Of a stretch of 64,000 nucleotides of DNA, positions 46,392 through 56,333 are shown piece by piece. The notes beneath the pieces are model-generated. The model was not told the origin of the DNA. It was given only the letters and a program-made list of their open reading frames with translations, and did not search any database. How positions within the stretch are numbered: position 1 is the stretch's first letter; each line of letters opens with the position of its first letter. Both the position numbers and the translations under genes were made by a program. The DNA lies in assembly GCA_017302635.1 (NCBI GenBank), contig JAFLCX010000004.1, positions 1 through 64,000 of the forward strand, given 5' to 3'. This DNA comes from Hyphomicrobiales bacterium (GTDB lineage Bacteria > Pseudomonadota > Alphaproteobacteria > Rhizobiales > Beijerinckiaceae).

Positions 46392-49300
46392 TCACGCCCG
46401 GCCGTATCCGCCCGGCGTCGGCGTGACGATCACGATCGCCTCGCCCGGTTTCAGCACGGTCTGGTCGCACCCCTTGAGCGTCTCGATCACGCCGCCCAGG
46501 CGCCGCACCTCGTTCCGGCCGACCTGTCCGTTCTCCCCACCCGCAAGTCCGAAGGGGGCGACACGGCGATGGCCGGAAAGCAGCGCGCAATCCATCTCCT
46601 CAAGGAAGCGGATCTGGCGATGCGTGCCGTCGCCGCCCCGGAACTTGCCCTTGCCGCCCGAGCCGCGCCGGATGTGGAAATCTTCCAGCACCACGGGGAA
46701 CCTGAGTTCGAGGATTTCGGGGTCGGTGAGGCGCGAATTGGTCATGTGCGTATGCACACCCGGCGTGCCGTGCCAGGTCGGGCCAGCCGGCGAACCGGAG
46801 CAGATGGTCTCGTAATACTGATATTTCGTGTTACCGAAGGTGAGGTTGTTCATGGTGCCCTGCGCACCCGCCATCGCTCCCAAGGCTCCGAACAGGCAGT
46901 TGGTGACCGCCTGCGACACTTCCACATTTCCTGCCACCACGGCAGCTGGATAGCGCGGCGAGAGCATCGAACCCTCCGGCACGATGATGCGGATGGGCCG
47001 CAGGCAGCCCGCGTTCATCGGGATGTTGTCTTCCACCATCACGCGGAAGACATAGAGCACCGCCGCGCGGGTTACGGGTTCGGGCGCGTTGAAATTGTCG
47101 GGCCGTTGCGGCGAAGTGCCGGTGAAATCGACCGTCGCTTCGCGCTTCTCGCGATCGACGGTGATTTTGACCTTCACCTTGCAACCCTGATCCATCTCAT
47201 ATTCGAAAACGGCGTCATGGAGCCGCGCGAGCACGCGCCGCACGCTTTCAGCTGCGTTGTCCTGCACATGGCCCATATAGGCCTGCACGACATCAAGACC
47301 GAAGCCGTCGATCATCTTCTCGAGTTCCGCGACGCCCTTCGCATTCGCGGCGATCTGCGCCTTCAGGTCGTTGATATTCTGGACGATGTTGCGCACCGGA
47401 TATTTCGCGCCGGTGAGCAGCTTCACGAGGGCTTCCTCGCGGAATTCGCCTTCATCGACGAGCTTGAAATTGTCGATGTAGACGCCCTCTTCCTCGATAT
47501 TGGTCGCGAGCGGCGACATCGAACCCGGCGCGATCCCGCCGATATCGGCATGGTGACCACGGCTCGCGACCCAGAACAGCAGCTTCTCGTTCTGCGGATC
47601 GAAGACCGGCGTGCAGACCGTGATATCCGGCAGATGCGTGCCGCCATTGTAAGGCGCGTTGATCGCGTAGACATCGCCCGGCTTGATATCCGGATTGCCC
47701 TTGATGATCGCCTCGACCGAACGATCCATCGAGCCAAGATGCACCGGCATATGCGGCGCATTCGCCACGAGCCGGCCTTCATGGTCGAAAACAGCACAGC
47801 TGAAATCGAGCCGCTCCTTGATGTTCACCGAATAGGCGGTGTTCTGGAGCGCGACGCCCATCTGCTCGGCGATCGACATGAAGAGGTTGTTGAAAATCTC
47901 AAGCAGGATCGGATCAGCCTCCGTGCCAACCGCCTTGACGCGATCGAGTGCCTCGCGCCGCGTGAGCACGACATGGTCCTTCGAAGTGATCGCAGCCTCC
48001 CACCCCTGCTCGATGACGATGGTCTGGTTCGGTTCGATGAGAATCGCCGGGCCCATGAATTTCATGCCGGGCCTCAGCGCCTTCCTGAGATAGACGAGGC
48101 CATCGCGCCACTTGCCTTGGCTGAAGAAGCGCGCCGGGCGCTCGGGCGCGGGCATGTCCTTCGTGGTGGCATGGGTCGCTTCGTCGTAACCGGAACCGCC
48201 GCCAATAGCTTCGACGTGGATGGCCTCGATCACGATCGGCTTGGCGGAATCCATGAAACCGAAACGGGCACGATGGGCTGTCTCGAAGCGCGCGCGCAGC
48301 GCCTGCGGCCCATCGCCCGACCGCCACTCGACCTCGATCGGGCTGTCGGTTCCGGCGTAACGCAGGTGCAAGGCGGTGACGAGTTCGACCGCATCGCGCG
48401 CGATCCCCTGCCCCGTCACTTCGGCGATGGCCTCGCTACCGATCGAGGCCTTCGCGCGGGAAACATGCTCTCCGACATCGCCCGAAAGCGGCACTTCGAC
48501 CGCGAGCTGGCGCGTCGAGCGGATGGCGGCGAGGCCCATGCCATAGGCCGAGAGCAGGCCCGAATACGGGTGGACGAGGATTTTCGTCATGCCCAATGCA
48601 TCTGCCACGAGGCAGGCATGCTGCCCGCCGGCACCACCGAAGCAGTTGAGCGCATAGCGCGTCACATCATAGCCGCGCTCGACCGAGATCTTCTTGATCG
48701 CATTGGCCATGTTCGCGACCGCGATCGAGATAAAGCCATCGGCGATCTCTTCCGCACTCTTGCCCGGCACCTTGGCAACAAATTCGGCAAAACGGGCTTT
48801 CACGGCCTCGGTATCGAGGCGCTCGTTGCGGTTCGGTCCAAAAATCGCCGGAAAGAAATCCGGAATCAGCTTGCCCGTCATCACATTGGCGTCCGTCACC
48901 GCCAGCGGTCCGCCATTGCGATAGCAGGAGGGGCCGGGATTGGCGCCGGCCGAATCCGGGCCCACGCGGAAACGCGCACCATCGTAGTGCAGGATCGAGC
49001 CACCGCCCGCCGCCACCGTATGGATGCGCATCATCGGAGCGCGCATGCGCACACCGGCAACTTCGGTCTCGAAAGCGCGCTCGAAAGCGCCGTCATAATG
49101 CGCGACATCGGTCGAGGTACCTCCCATGTCGAAGCCGATCACGTGGGAGAAACCCGCGCTCTTGCCGGTTTCGGCGAGCGCCACGACACCACCGGCGGGG
49201 CCGGAGAGAATAGCATCCTTGCCCTGGAACAGCTCGGCGGCGGTGAGGCCCCCGGAGGACATCATGAACATCAGGCGCGCGCCCGAATTTTCGAGATCCA

Positions 49301-50012
49301 GCTCCTCGGCAACCTGATTGACGTAGCGGCGCAGGATGGGGGACAGATAGGCATCGACCACCGTCGTGTCGCCGCGTCCCACCAGCTTGATGAGCGGAGA
49401 GACTTCATGGCTGACCGAGACCTGCGCAAAGCCCATGTCACGCGCGATCTGCGCGACGCGCTTCTCATGCGCGGGGTAACGGTAGGCATGCATGAAGACG
49501 ATCGCGATCGCGACAACGCCGCTATCCTTGAGCTTCTTGAGCGCGGTGACGGCAGCGAGTTCGTCGAGCGGCTTCTCGACCGTGCCATCGGCACGCACGC
49601 GCTCGTCGAGTTCAACGACATCGGAATAGAGAAGCTCGGGCTTGATGATCTCTTTCGCGAAGATATCGGGCCGCGCCTGATAGCCGAGCTCGAGCGCATC
49701 GCGGAAGCCGCGGGTCGTCACGAGCACGGTCGGCTCGCCCTTCCGCTCAAGCAGCGCGTTGGTTGCGACGGTGGTTCCCATGCGCACTTCATGCACCACA
49801 CCCTTGGGAAATTTCTCGCCGGGCTTGAGGCCGATCAGCTCGCGGATGCCCTGCACGGCCGCATCGCGGTAGGAGCGCGGATTTTCGGACAACATCTTCT
49901 TTTGATGGAGGTTTCCGGCCGGGTCGCGACCGATCACATCGGTGAACGTGCCGCCCCGATCGATCCAGAAATCCCAAGCACTTTCGCCATTGCCTTTGCC
50001 ATTTCCGGCCAT
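46392..50012 (-). CDS. hydantoinase/5-oxoprolinase, fused A and B subunits
   Basis: 1206 residues from ATG 50012 with GGGAGG upstream. The first about 680 residues are HyuA-like ([41 protein letters not shown]-binding actin fold). The remainder is HyuB-like ([42 protein letters not shown] block, and glycine-rich [14 protein letters not shown] near the end). Such fusions hydrolyse 5-oxoproline (pyroglutamate) to glutamate with ATP. Its divergent neighbour resembles D-glutamate cyclase, which makes 5-oxo-D-proline, supporting a role in this pathway; the stereospecificity is not known. Confidence 0.9.
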   Translation of the reverse strand: MAGNGKGNGESAWDFWIDRGGTFTDVIGRDPAGNLHQKKMLSENPRSYRDAAVQGIRELIGLKPGEKFPKGVVHEVRMGTTVATNALLERKGEPTVLVTTRGFRDALELGYQARPDIFAKEIIKPELLYSDVVELDERVRADGTVEKPLDELAAVTALKKLKDSGVVAIAIVFMHAYRYPAHEKRVAQIARDMGFAQVSVSHEVSPLIKLVGRGDTTVVDAYLSPILRRYVNQVAEELDLENSGARLMFMMSSGGLTAAELFQGKDAILSGPAGGVVALAETGKSAGFSHVIGFDMGGTSTDVAHYDGAFERAFETEVAGVRMRAPMMRIHTVAAGGGSILHYDGARFRVGPDSAGANPGPSCYRNGGPLAVTDANVMTGKLIPDFFPAIFGPNRNERLDTEAVKARFAEFVAKVPGKSAEEIADGFISIAVANMANAIKKISVERGYDVTRYALNCFGGAGGQHACLVADALGMTKILVHPYSGLLSAYGMGLAAIRSTRQLAVEVPLSGDVGEHVSRAKASIGSEAIAEVTGQGIARDAVELVTALHLRYAGTDSPIEVEWRSGDGPQALRARFETAHRARFGFMDSAKPIVIEAIHVEAIGGGSGYDEATHATTKDMPAPERPARFFSQGKWRDGLVYLRKALRPGMKFMGPAILIEPNQTIVIEQGWEAAITSKDHVVLTRREALDRVKAVGTEADPILLEIFNNLFMSIAEQMGVALQNTAYSVNIKERLDFSCAVFDHEGRLVANAPHMPVHLGSMDRSVEAIIKGNPDIKPGDVYAINAPYNGGTHLPDITVCTPVFDPQNEKLLFWVASRGHHADIGGIAPGSMSPLATNIEEEGVYIDNFKLVDEGEFREEALVKLLTGAKYPVRNIVQNINDLKAQIAANAKGVAELEKMIDGFGLDVVQAYMGHVQDNAAESVRRVLARLHDAVFEYEMDQGCKVKVKITVDREKREATVDFTGTSPQRPDNFNAPEPVTRAAVLYVFRVMVEDNIPMNAGCLRPIRIIVPEGSMLSPRYPAAVVAGNVEVSQAVTNCLFGALGAMAGAQGTMNNLTFGNTKYQYYETICSGSPAGPTWHGTPGVHTHMTNSRLTDPEILELRFPVVLEDFHIRRGSGGKGKFRGGDGTHRQIRFLEEMDCALLSGHRRVAPFGLAGGENGQVGRNEVRRLGGVIETLKGCDQTVLKPGEAIVIVTPTPGGYGRA

Positions 50013-50063
50013 GAACGCCTCCCTTGCGTCGCATCCTTGAATTGATTTCACACTTAAAACATC

Positions 50064-50100
50064 GATATTTTGTTGACAAGATGATTTTGTTGGATACCTT
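50064..50100 (+). promoter_or_regulatory. promoter and direct-repeat operator in the divergent region
   Basis: TTGACA (50073-50078) and TACCTT (50095-50100) are spaced 16 bp and could drive the rightward hydro-lyase/TRAP operon. ATTTTGTTG occurs twice (50067-50075 and 50084-50092), 17 bp apart and overlapping the -35, which suggests a regulator site. The two candidate regulators nearby are the MarR-like and GntR proteins. Confidence 0.4.
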
Positions 50101-50183
50101 TCGTTATCGTGAAGTCAGCGCTGGAGAACCGGACGAGTGGACAAACCCCGCTTCCGTCAAGGCTCCAATCAGGGAGGTGCTGG

Positions 50184-51026
50184 ATGAACAAGGCGGCAAA
50201 CGCCAACCGGGGGCCGGCGATCGCGGATGGCGAGCTCCGTCCGGATTCGAGCCTCTCGCCCGAGGCCGTTCGCGCTCTCATCCGCGCCGGGCGATATACT
50301 GGCGCGACTTCCGGCCTCGCTCCCGGCTACGTTCAGGGCAACCTTGTCATCCTGCCGAGAGATGTCGCGGGCGATTTTCTCGCCTTCGCGCAGCAGAATC
50401 CCAAGCCCTGCCCGGTCATCGGCATGTCGGAAACCGGCAGCGCCCGCGTGCCGACGTTGGGTGCAACAATTGATCTTCGCACGGATCTGCCACGCTACCG
50501 CGTGTGGAAACATGGCGAACTGATCGCCGAGGTGAGCGACATTCTCTCGTACTGGCGGGATGACCTCGTCTCGTTTGTCATCGGGTGCAGCTTCTCGTTC
50601 GAGGAAGCGCTGATCGAGGATGGCATTCCCCTGCGCCATGTGAGTTGCGGCGCGAACGTCGCGATGTATCGCACCAACATCGCCTGCGCGCCAGCGGGCG
50701 CTTTCGCCGGGCCGATGGTGGTTTCCATGCGTCCCTTGAAACCGGCCGATGCGATCCGCGCGATCCAGATCACCTCGCGCTTTCCGGCCGTTCACGGGGC
50801 GCCGGTTCATATCGGCAAGCCTGAGCAGATCGGCATCGAGGACATCTCGAAGCCCGATTATGGTGATCCGGTCGAGGTGAAAGACGATGAATTGCCGGTC
50901 TTCTGGGCCTGCGGGGTCACGCCGCAAGCCGTGATCGGTGCGGCGAAGCCGGCCTTCGCCATCACGCATTATCCGGGGTCGATGCTGATCACGGACAAGA
51001 GGAATTCGCAGCTTTCAGCCTTCTGA
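50184..51026 (+). CDS. DUF1445 putative hydro-lyase / D-glutamate cyclase-like
   Basis: 280 residues from ATG 50184 with AGGGAGG upstream. Family blocks: [63 protein letters not shown] and [33 protein letters not shown]. The PF07286 fold includes the D-glutamate cyclase domain of animal DGLUCY, which forms 5-oxo-D-proline from D-glutamate. Beside a 5-oxoprolinase this is a meaningful pair, though the bacterial reaction is inferred. It starts the operon with the TRAP genes. Confidence 0.85.
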   Translation: MNKAANANRGPAIADGELRPDSSLSPEAVRALIRAGRYTGATSGLAPGYVQGNLVILPRDVAGDFLAFAQQNPKPCPVIGMSETGSARVPTLGATIDLRTDLPRYRVWKHGELIAEVSDILSYWRDDLVSFVIGCSFSFEEALIEDGIPLRHVSCGANVAMYRTNIACAPAGAFAGPMVVSMRPLKPADAIRAIQITSRFPAVHGAPVHIGKPEQIGIEDISKPDYGDPVEVKDDELPVFWACGVTPQAVIGAAKPAFAITHYPGSMLITDKRNSQLSAF

Positions 51027-51089
51027 GAGTTGCGGGGAGAGGTGCACGGGCCGGCGACGGTCACGGCGCGTAACAACAGGGAGCCTAAC

Positions 51090-52061
51090 ATGAACTTCGC
51101 ATCCAAAATGGTCGCAGCCGCTGGTTTTGCGGTTCTCGCGACAGGCGCTTCGGCGCAGGTGAAATGGGACATGCCGACCGGCTATTCGGACGGCACGTTC
51201 CAGACGCAGAATGTCCGCCAGTTCGTCGATGAAGTGCAGCGCCTCTCGGGCAACAAGATCGCGATCACCGTTCACTCGAACGGCTCGCTTGTGAAAATGC
51301 CGGAGATGAAGCGTTCGGTGCAGTCTGGCCAGGTGGCCGTGGCCGAAATGCTCGTCTCGGTGCTCTCGAACGAGAACCCGGTTTTCGGCTTCGACTCGAT
51401 CCCCGGCCTCGTCGGCTCCTATGCCGAGGCACGCAAGCTCTATGATCTCGCCAAGGCGAACCTTTCCGCGACGCTCGACAAGCAGGGCCTCGTGCTCCTG
51501 TATTCGGTCGCATGGCCGCCGCAGGCGATCTATACCTCGAAGCCGATCAACGCCCTTGCCGACCTGAAGGGCACGAAGTTCCGCTCCTTCAACCCTGCGA
51601 CCGCACGCTTCGCGACCCTGATCGGCGCGACTCCGACCACCATTCAGGTTCCGGAAATCGCGCAGGCCTTCCGCACCGGTGTTCTCGACGCGATGATCAC
51701 CTCGGGTGCCACGGGCGTCGACAGCCAGGCCTGGGACTTCCTGAAGTACTTCTACGATGTGCAGGCCTTCCTGCCGCAGAACGTCGTGATCGCGAACAAG
51801 CGTGCCTATGACGCCCTGCCGGCAGAGGTGAAGACGGCCATCACGGCGGCCTCGAAGGCAGCTGAAGATCGCGGCTGGAAGATGAGCGAAGAGCTCAACG
51901 GCCAGCACAAGAAGATTCTCGCCGAGAAGGGCATCAACGTGCTGCCTCCGACCGACGCCATGAAGGCCGAACTGAAGAAGATCGGCGAGACGATGGCTGC
52001 GGAATGGGCCGAGCGTGCCGGCGAAGACGGCAAGAAGCTCCTCGCCGACTTCCGTAAATAA
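51090..52061 (+). CDS. dctP: TRAP transporter substrate-binding protein (DctP family)
   Basis: 323 residues from ATG 51090 with AGGGAG upstream. Signal peptide about residues 1-22 (ending TGASAQ). DctP pattern: FRSFNPATARFATLIGATPTTIQVPEIAQAFRTGVLDAMITSGATG, where the Arg in FRSF contacts a ligand carboxylate. It captures a carboxylate substrate in the periplasm for DctQM. Neighbours make an amino-acid-derived carboxylate such as pyroglutamate or D-glutamate plausible. Confidence 0.93.
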   Translation: MNFASKMVAAAGFAVLATGASAQVKWDMPTGYSDGTFQTQNVRQFVDEVQRLSGNKIAITVHSNGSLVKMPEMKRSVQSGQVAVAEMLVSVLSNENPVFGFDSIPGLVGSYAEARKLYDLAKANLSATLDKQGLVLLYSVAWPPQAIYTSKPINALADLKGTKFRSFNPATARFATLIGATPTTIQVPEIAQAFRTGVLDAMITSGATGVDSQAWDFLKYFYDVQAFLPQNVVIANKRAYDALPAEVKTAITAASKAAEDRGWKMSEELNGQHKKILAEKGINVLPPTDAMKAELKKIGETMAAEWAERAGEDGKKLLADFRK

Positions 52062-52080
52062 TTCCGGGCTCTCCCCGAGA

Positions 52081-52121
52081 CCTCGCTGGAGCGGTGGAAA
52101 CATCGCTTCAGCGAGGGTTTT
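52081..52121 (+). terminator. attenuator between dctP and dctQ
   Basis: CCTCGCTGGAGCG (52081-52093) pairs with CGCTTCAGCGAGG (52104-52116) over 13 bp with one G-U pair, followed by GTTTT. It would make dctP more abundant than the permease genes, 20 bp after the dctP stop. Confidence 0.75.
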
Positions 52122-52215
52122 AAGGACTTCCCAATCCGCTTTCATCGGGAGATGCTGACCCGCGGGGCCAGCATGAGGGCGGCTTGCGGTCAAATTCTGT
52201 GCAGGGAGGACGCGC

Positions 52216-52746
52216 ATGAGACGCGCACTGGATCAACTCTACAGGCTCTGCGGATTCCTCGCGGCCTTCGCCATGCTGCTCATCGCAGCGCTCATTCTCG
52301 TTCAGGTTGCCCTGCGCTTTGTGGGAGGGCAGATCAAGTCCGCCGACGACATTGCCGGCTGGGCACTGGTCGCCACCATCACTCTAGGCCTCGCGCCGAC
52401 CTACCGGCACAACTCGCACATCCGCGTGACGCTGCTGATCGACCGGTTCAAGCTCGGCACCCCGACGCGCACCCTGCTGGAGCGCGCAGTGACAGCCCTT
52501 TCGGTGATCCTTGTCGGCTGGGCTGCCTACGTCAGCGTGCATTTTGTCTGGGAAAGCTACGTCTATAACGAGTTGAACCAGGGCCTGCTCGCGGTGCCGA
52601 TGTGGATTCCGCAGAGCTTCATGGCTTTCGGGTTCATCGTGTTTCTCATTGCCCTGCTCGATGATCTGATCATCGATCTCAAGGGTGGCACACAATCCCA
52701 TCTCGCGGCCGCGGCAAACGGCGACGAGATGCCGGTCGAGCGCTGA
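52216..52746 (+). CDS. dctQ: TRAP transporter small permease (DctQ)
   Basis: 176 residues with four hydrophobic helices. The pattern FAMLLIAALILVQVALRFV near the start, ADDIAGWALVATITLGLAP, SVILVGWAAYVSVHFV and IPQSFMAFGFIVFLIALLDDLI are the family segments. With DctM it forms the sodium-driven membrane complex. It overlaps no neighbour; dctM begins 14 bp later. GGGAGGA precedes the ATG. Confidence 0.92.
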   Translation: MRRALDQLYRLCGFLAAFAMLLIAALILVQVALRFVGGQIKSADDIAGWALVATITLGLAPTYRHNSHIRVTLLIDRFKLGTPTRTLLERAVTALSVILVGWAAYVSVHFVWESYVYNELNQGLLAVPMWIPQSFMAFGFIVFLIALLDDLIIDLKGGTQSHLAAAANGDEMPVER

Positions 52747-52760
52747 GTCAGGGGCGGATC

Positions 52761-54068
52761 ATGGAACCTTCAACAGCATCCATCCTTCTCATCGTCGTGA
52801 TGTTCATCACGCTCTCGTGCGGCCTGTGGATCGGGCTGGCGCTCGGCCTCGTGGGCTTCATCAGCTTTGCAGCCATGACGAATGCCAACCCTGCCCTCTC
52901 GTTCGGCACAACTGTATGGGGCAGCCTGAATTCCTGGACACTCACGGCCCTGCCGATGTTCATCTGGATGGGCGAAATCCTGTTCCGCTCAAGCCTCTCG
53001 GATGACATGTTCAAGGGCCTCGCCCCATGGATGCAGCGGCTCCCGGGGCGATTGCTGCATACGAACGTGTTCGGCTGCGGAATCTTCGCGGCGATTTCCG
53101 GCTCCTCGGCCGCCACCTGCGCCACGATCGGCCGGATGACCATCCCGGAGCTGCGCAAGCGCGGCTACGATGACATGATGAATCTCGGCTCGCTCGCCGG
53201 CTCGGGCACGCTTGGCCTGCTCATTCCGCCCTCGATCATCCTGATCGTCTACGGCGTGGCGGCGGAGGTCTCGATCGCGCGGCTCTTCATCGCGGGGGTC
53301 ATTCCCGGCATCATCCTGATGCTGATCTTCTCGACCGTGCTGATGACATGGGCGATGCTTCAGCCGCACAAGGTCCCGGATCGCGATGCGCCGATGACCT
53401 TCATGCAGAAGATGAATGAAAGCCGCCGGCTGATTCCGGTCGTGATCCTCATCATGATCGTGCTGGGCTCGATCTATACCGGTGTCGCCACACCAACCGA
53501 AAGCGCCGTGCTCGGTGTTGTCGGCTCGCTGGCGCTCACCGTGGCGACCGGCACCTTCAACTGGAAGATGTTCAATGACAGCGTGATGGGCGCGGTGCGC
53601 ACCAACACGATGATCGGGCTCATTCTGGGCGGTGCGGCGTTCCTCACAACCGCGATGGGCTTCTCGGGCCTGCCACGCATTTTCGCGGAATGGATCAACA
53701 GTTTCGGCCTTTCACAGGTGGGGCTGCTGATCGCGCTGACAGCGGTATTCATCATCCTCGGCTGCCTCATCGACGGCATCTCGATGGTGGTGCTCACCGC
53801 TGCCGTCGTGATGCCGGCGGTGAAGGCGGCGGGGATCGATCTCGTCTGGTTCGGCATCTTCGTGGTGCTGGTGGTCGAGATGGCGCAGATCACGCCACCC
53901 GTTGGCTTCAACCTGTTCGTCATTCAGGGGCTGACAGGGCGGCCTTTGGGGTATATCGCTCTGGCAGCTTTGCCCTTCTTTTTCGCGATGCTCGCGATGG
54001 TTGCCATCATGGTAATCTTCCCCGATCTCGCGACCTGGTTGCCCAACCAGATGCTGGGGCAGAAATGA
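52761..54068 (+). CDS. dctM: TRAP transporter large permease (DctM)
   Basis: 435 residues with about 12 hydrophobic segments. Family motifs include ISGSSAATCATIGRMTIPELRKRGYDDMMNLGSLAGSGTLGLLIPPSI and the C-terminal EMAQITPPVGFNLFVIQGLTG. It is the ion-coupled transport subunit for the periplasmic DctP. The stop overlaps an ATG at 54065, but the better start for the next gene is at 54089. Confidence 0.94.
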   Translation: MEPSTASILLIVVMFITLSCGLWIGLALGLVGFISFAAMTNANPALSFGTTVWGSLNSWTLTALPMFIWMGEILFRSSLSDDMFKGLAPWMQRLPGRLLHTNVFGCGIFAAISGSSAATCATIGRMTIPELRKRGYDDMMNLGSLAGSGTLGLLIPPSIILIVYGVAAEVSIARLFIAGVIPGIILMLIFSTVLMTWAMLQPHKVPDRDAPMTFMQKMNESRRLIPVVILIMIVLGSIYTGVATPTESAVLGVVGSLALTVATGTFNWKMFNDSVMGAVRTNTMIGLILGGAAFLTTAMGFSGLPRIFAEWINSFGLSQVGLLIALTAVFIILGCLIDGISMVVLTAAVVMPAVKAAGIDLVWFGIFVVLVVEMAQITPPVGFNLFVIQGLTGRPLGYIALAALPFFFAMLAMVAIMVIFPDLATWLPNQMLGQK

Positions 54069-54088
54069 TGATCTGGGAGGAGATCGAG

Positions 54089-54640
54089 ATGTCGAGCAGG
54101 AAGGATCAGGGTCTCGGAGAGGCCCGCATACCCGACCCGCTCGGCCCCATCGTCTCCTCTGCGCATCTGGCGGCGGGCGCAAGCCCGTCGCTCTCCGAAT
54201 TCGAGTTCGGACTCATTCTCGTGAGTCATGCTTTCGAGCGTTGGATGGTGCGTTGCATGGCTGCAGCCGGCGTGAAGGATGTCTCGGCGCTCGACGTGCT
54301 CGTGCTGCACACGGTCAATCACCGGGGACGCTCGAAGAAGCTCGCGGATATCTGCCTCGTGCTGAACGTCGAGGATACCCACACCGTCGCCTATGCCATC
54401 AAGAAGCTTGAGCGCCTCAAGCTCATCAAGAGCGGCAAGGCCGGCAAGGAAAAGACCGTGATGATCACGGCCGCAGGTGAGGCCGCCTGCCTCACCTATC
54501 GCGAGATCCGCGAGGCTCTGCTGGTGCGTACGATCCGCTCGCTGGGGCTGGAAGAAAGCATGCTTCACGATGTGGCGCAGCGCATGCGCGCCCTTTCCGG
54601 CCATTACGATCAGGCGGCGCGCTCGGCGGCCAGTTTATAG
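54089..54640 (+). CDS. winged-helix (MarR-like) transcriptional regulator
   Basis: 183 residues from ATG 54089, chosen for GGGAGGAG six bases upstream; in-frame ATGs at 54065 and 54068 lack this. The middle region has a winged-helix with SALDVLVLHTVNHRGRSKKLADICLVLNVEDTHTVAYAIKKLERLKLI, the recognition helix being the DTHTVAYAIKKL part. It probably senses the substrate of the adjoining TRAP operon and controls it. It is co-directional and nearly adjacent. Confidence 0.82.
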   Translation: MSSRKDQGLGEARIPDPLGPIVSSAHLAAGASPSLSEFEFGLILVSHAFERWMVRCMAAAGVKDVSALDVLVLHTVNHRGRSKKLADICLVLNVEDTHTVAYAIKKLERLKLIKSGKAGKEKTVMITAAGEAACLTYREIREALLVRTIRSLGLEESMLHDVAQRMRALSGHYDQAARSAASL

Positions 54641-54740
54641 AGAATTGTCGGGCGAATTGGCTGCCGCTCGCGCGAAGACGATGCGACGCTCCGGGAATTC
54701 CGGAATCGCGAATGAAAGGCAAGCCCACCAAAGGCGCTGA

Positions 54741-55505
54741 TCAGGAATCCCCGCGCCTTTGCGAGAAACCGGCGCGCAAGGCATCGAATTGCAGTTGAAA
54801 CCGGTCTGGCCGAAAAAAGCCCTGCGTCACCAGAATTCCACGCCCGATTCCGTCATAGAAGCTGCGCGTGATACTCAGTACCGGATCCGCAAGGCTCAGC
54901 CCCAGATAATGTGCGACTTCTGAACTCGCTGCCTCGGCATTGACGTGCTGCGCGCCACGCTCGACATCGCCGGAAGGTTCGGTGAGCCGCCCCAGCAGGA
55001 AGTCACGGGTCAGGTCCTCGGCCTGCAGCAGCGGGAAAAGCCGCATAGGCACGTAGTCGATCGCGTAACTCATCGGCTTGCCATCCCGCAATCGCAGCCT
55101 CGCAATCCGCCGAATGCGCTCTCCGGGCGCAAGCCGCAACGCGCCGTAGACAGCAAGCGAAGGCGCCATCTCGATGGATTCGATCAGCTGCATTTCAAGC
55201 TGCTGCGACTGGCCGCGCAGGCGCGCCAGCAAGCTGACGAGATCAATTGTCACGGGGCCATCGAACTCGCGCGCCCTGAGATAGGTGCCTGCACCGGCAC
55301 GCCGCTCGACGACACCCTCAGCCGTGAGCCGGTCCAGCACGCGACGCAAGGTGACACGGGAAATTCCGAGTTCGATCGCGAGTTGCGGCTCGCCAGGAAA
55401 GCGGTCGCCGGGCTTGAACTCGCCGGACGAAATCCGCTGGCTCAACCGACGGTAGGATTCTTCGGATCGCGAAAGCCCTTCCCCGGGCGGGAATGTCTCT
55501 TTCAT
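54741..55505 (-). CDS. GntR-family regulator with UTRA ligand domain
   Basis: 254 residues from ATG 55505. The N-terminal winged helix reads SYRRLSQRISSGEFKPGDRFPGEPQLAIELGISRVTLRRVLDRL (residues about 17-60). The C-terminal half is the UTRA domain (SIEMAPSLAVYGALRLAPGERIRRIARLRL, IGRGILVTQGFFRPDRFQLQF). It is a HutC-subfamily regulator. It lies downstream of soxG on the same strand, 279 bp away, and may control the sox operon; no operator was identified. Confidence 0.9.
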   Translation of the reverse strand: MKETFPPGEGLSRSEESYRRLSQRISSGEFKPGDRFPGEPQLAIELGISRVTLRRVLDRLTAEGVVERRAGAGTYLRAREFDGPVTIDLVSLLARLRGQSQQLEMQLIESIEMAPSLAVYGALRLAPGERIRRIARLRLRDGKPMSYAIDYVPMRLFPLLQAEDLTRDFLLGRLTEPSGDVERGAQHVNAEAASSEVAHYLGLSLADPVLSITRSFYDGIGRGILVTQGFFRPDRFQLQFDALRAGFSQRRGDS

Positions 55506-55784
55506 GATCCGCGTGTTCCGTGAGAGACCGAGGCTGGGGCACAAAGCGATCAAACGGATTATCGTTGCGATCGCAGATGATTTTTCTAGTGGCACCCATA
55601 AATTGCTCGAAAAATCCCGTCAATTCGTCAGACCACAAGAAATGCCACCGTTTCGATCGACCCGATGCGTGTTTTCGATTGCCGTGCGTCCGGGCAGTCA
55701 TGCATCGCGGTCAAGCTGCAATGCGCTCAGGGAATACATTTCAAAGTTGTGATTGGTGCTGGTCAATTTCGCCCATCCAGACGA

Positions 55785-56333
55785 TCAGGATTGAGGAAGA
55801 TGCCGCGCCGTTTCGCCAAAAAACGCAAGAATTGCCGAAAGGTAGGAACGAGCCACTTCCATGTGAAATCGCGCGTGATCCTGTCTCCAGAGCAACATCT
55901 CGGATTTTCCGTAGAGCGTGCGGCTCGCCATCCCGACCGGAAAGGCCGATTCGTGCAAATCCAGCGGGCAACCCGCTGAAAGTGCGAGCATCACACGCGG
56001 ACCGCACCATTCGATTCCCGCATAACCATGCGATATTTCGATAGCGCCTGGACCGGCGATTTCGTGCCATTTCGGGGATATTTCCGCCTCCGAGACGATC
56101 AACCACTCATCGGGGCCGGGGCGCAGCAGCGCGACATCATCCATCATCCGAGCCCGAAGAATAGCGGGCGGCGCGGCCATTCCGGCGGCTTTCATACGGG
56201 TTTCGAGTTCCCGTTCGCGAGCCTGAAACAACACCCTATGACGGGTGGGCGATGGCTTGAGCGTCGCACCGGGGATTTCGGCGACCGTGAGATCGGCCCA
56301 GGCGTTGCGCGGCGTGAGCATCAGATCAGCCAT
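55785..56333 (-). CDS. soxG: sarcosine oxidase gamma subunit
   Basis: 182 residues, ATG 56333 with GGAGGGGAGG upstream. Overlaps the end of soxA by 8 bp. Recognised by position and by blocks LLRPGPDEWLIVSE and DLHESAFPVGMASRTLYGKSEMLLWRQDHARFHMEVARSYLSAI, which match SoxG. It is a structural subunit of the heterotetramer that oxidatively demethylates sarcosine to glycine, producing 5,10-methylene-THF and peroxide. Confidence 0.9.
   Translation of the reverse strand: MADLMLTPRNAWADLTVAEIPGATLKPSPTRHRVLFQARERELETRMKAAGMAAPPAILRARMMDDVALLRPGPDEWLIVSEAEISPKWHEIAGPGAIEISHGYAGIEWCGPRVMLALSAGCPLDLHESAFPVGMASRTLYGKSEMLLWRQDHARFHMEVARSYLSAILAFFGETARHLPQS

Noticed and set aside
46338..50045. A 1235-residue open frame on the plus strand opposite the oxoprolinase
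   Set aside because: High-GC shadow frame with His/Arg-rich, low-complexity translation and no motifs; the minus-strand protein has clear HyuA and HyuB domains.
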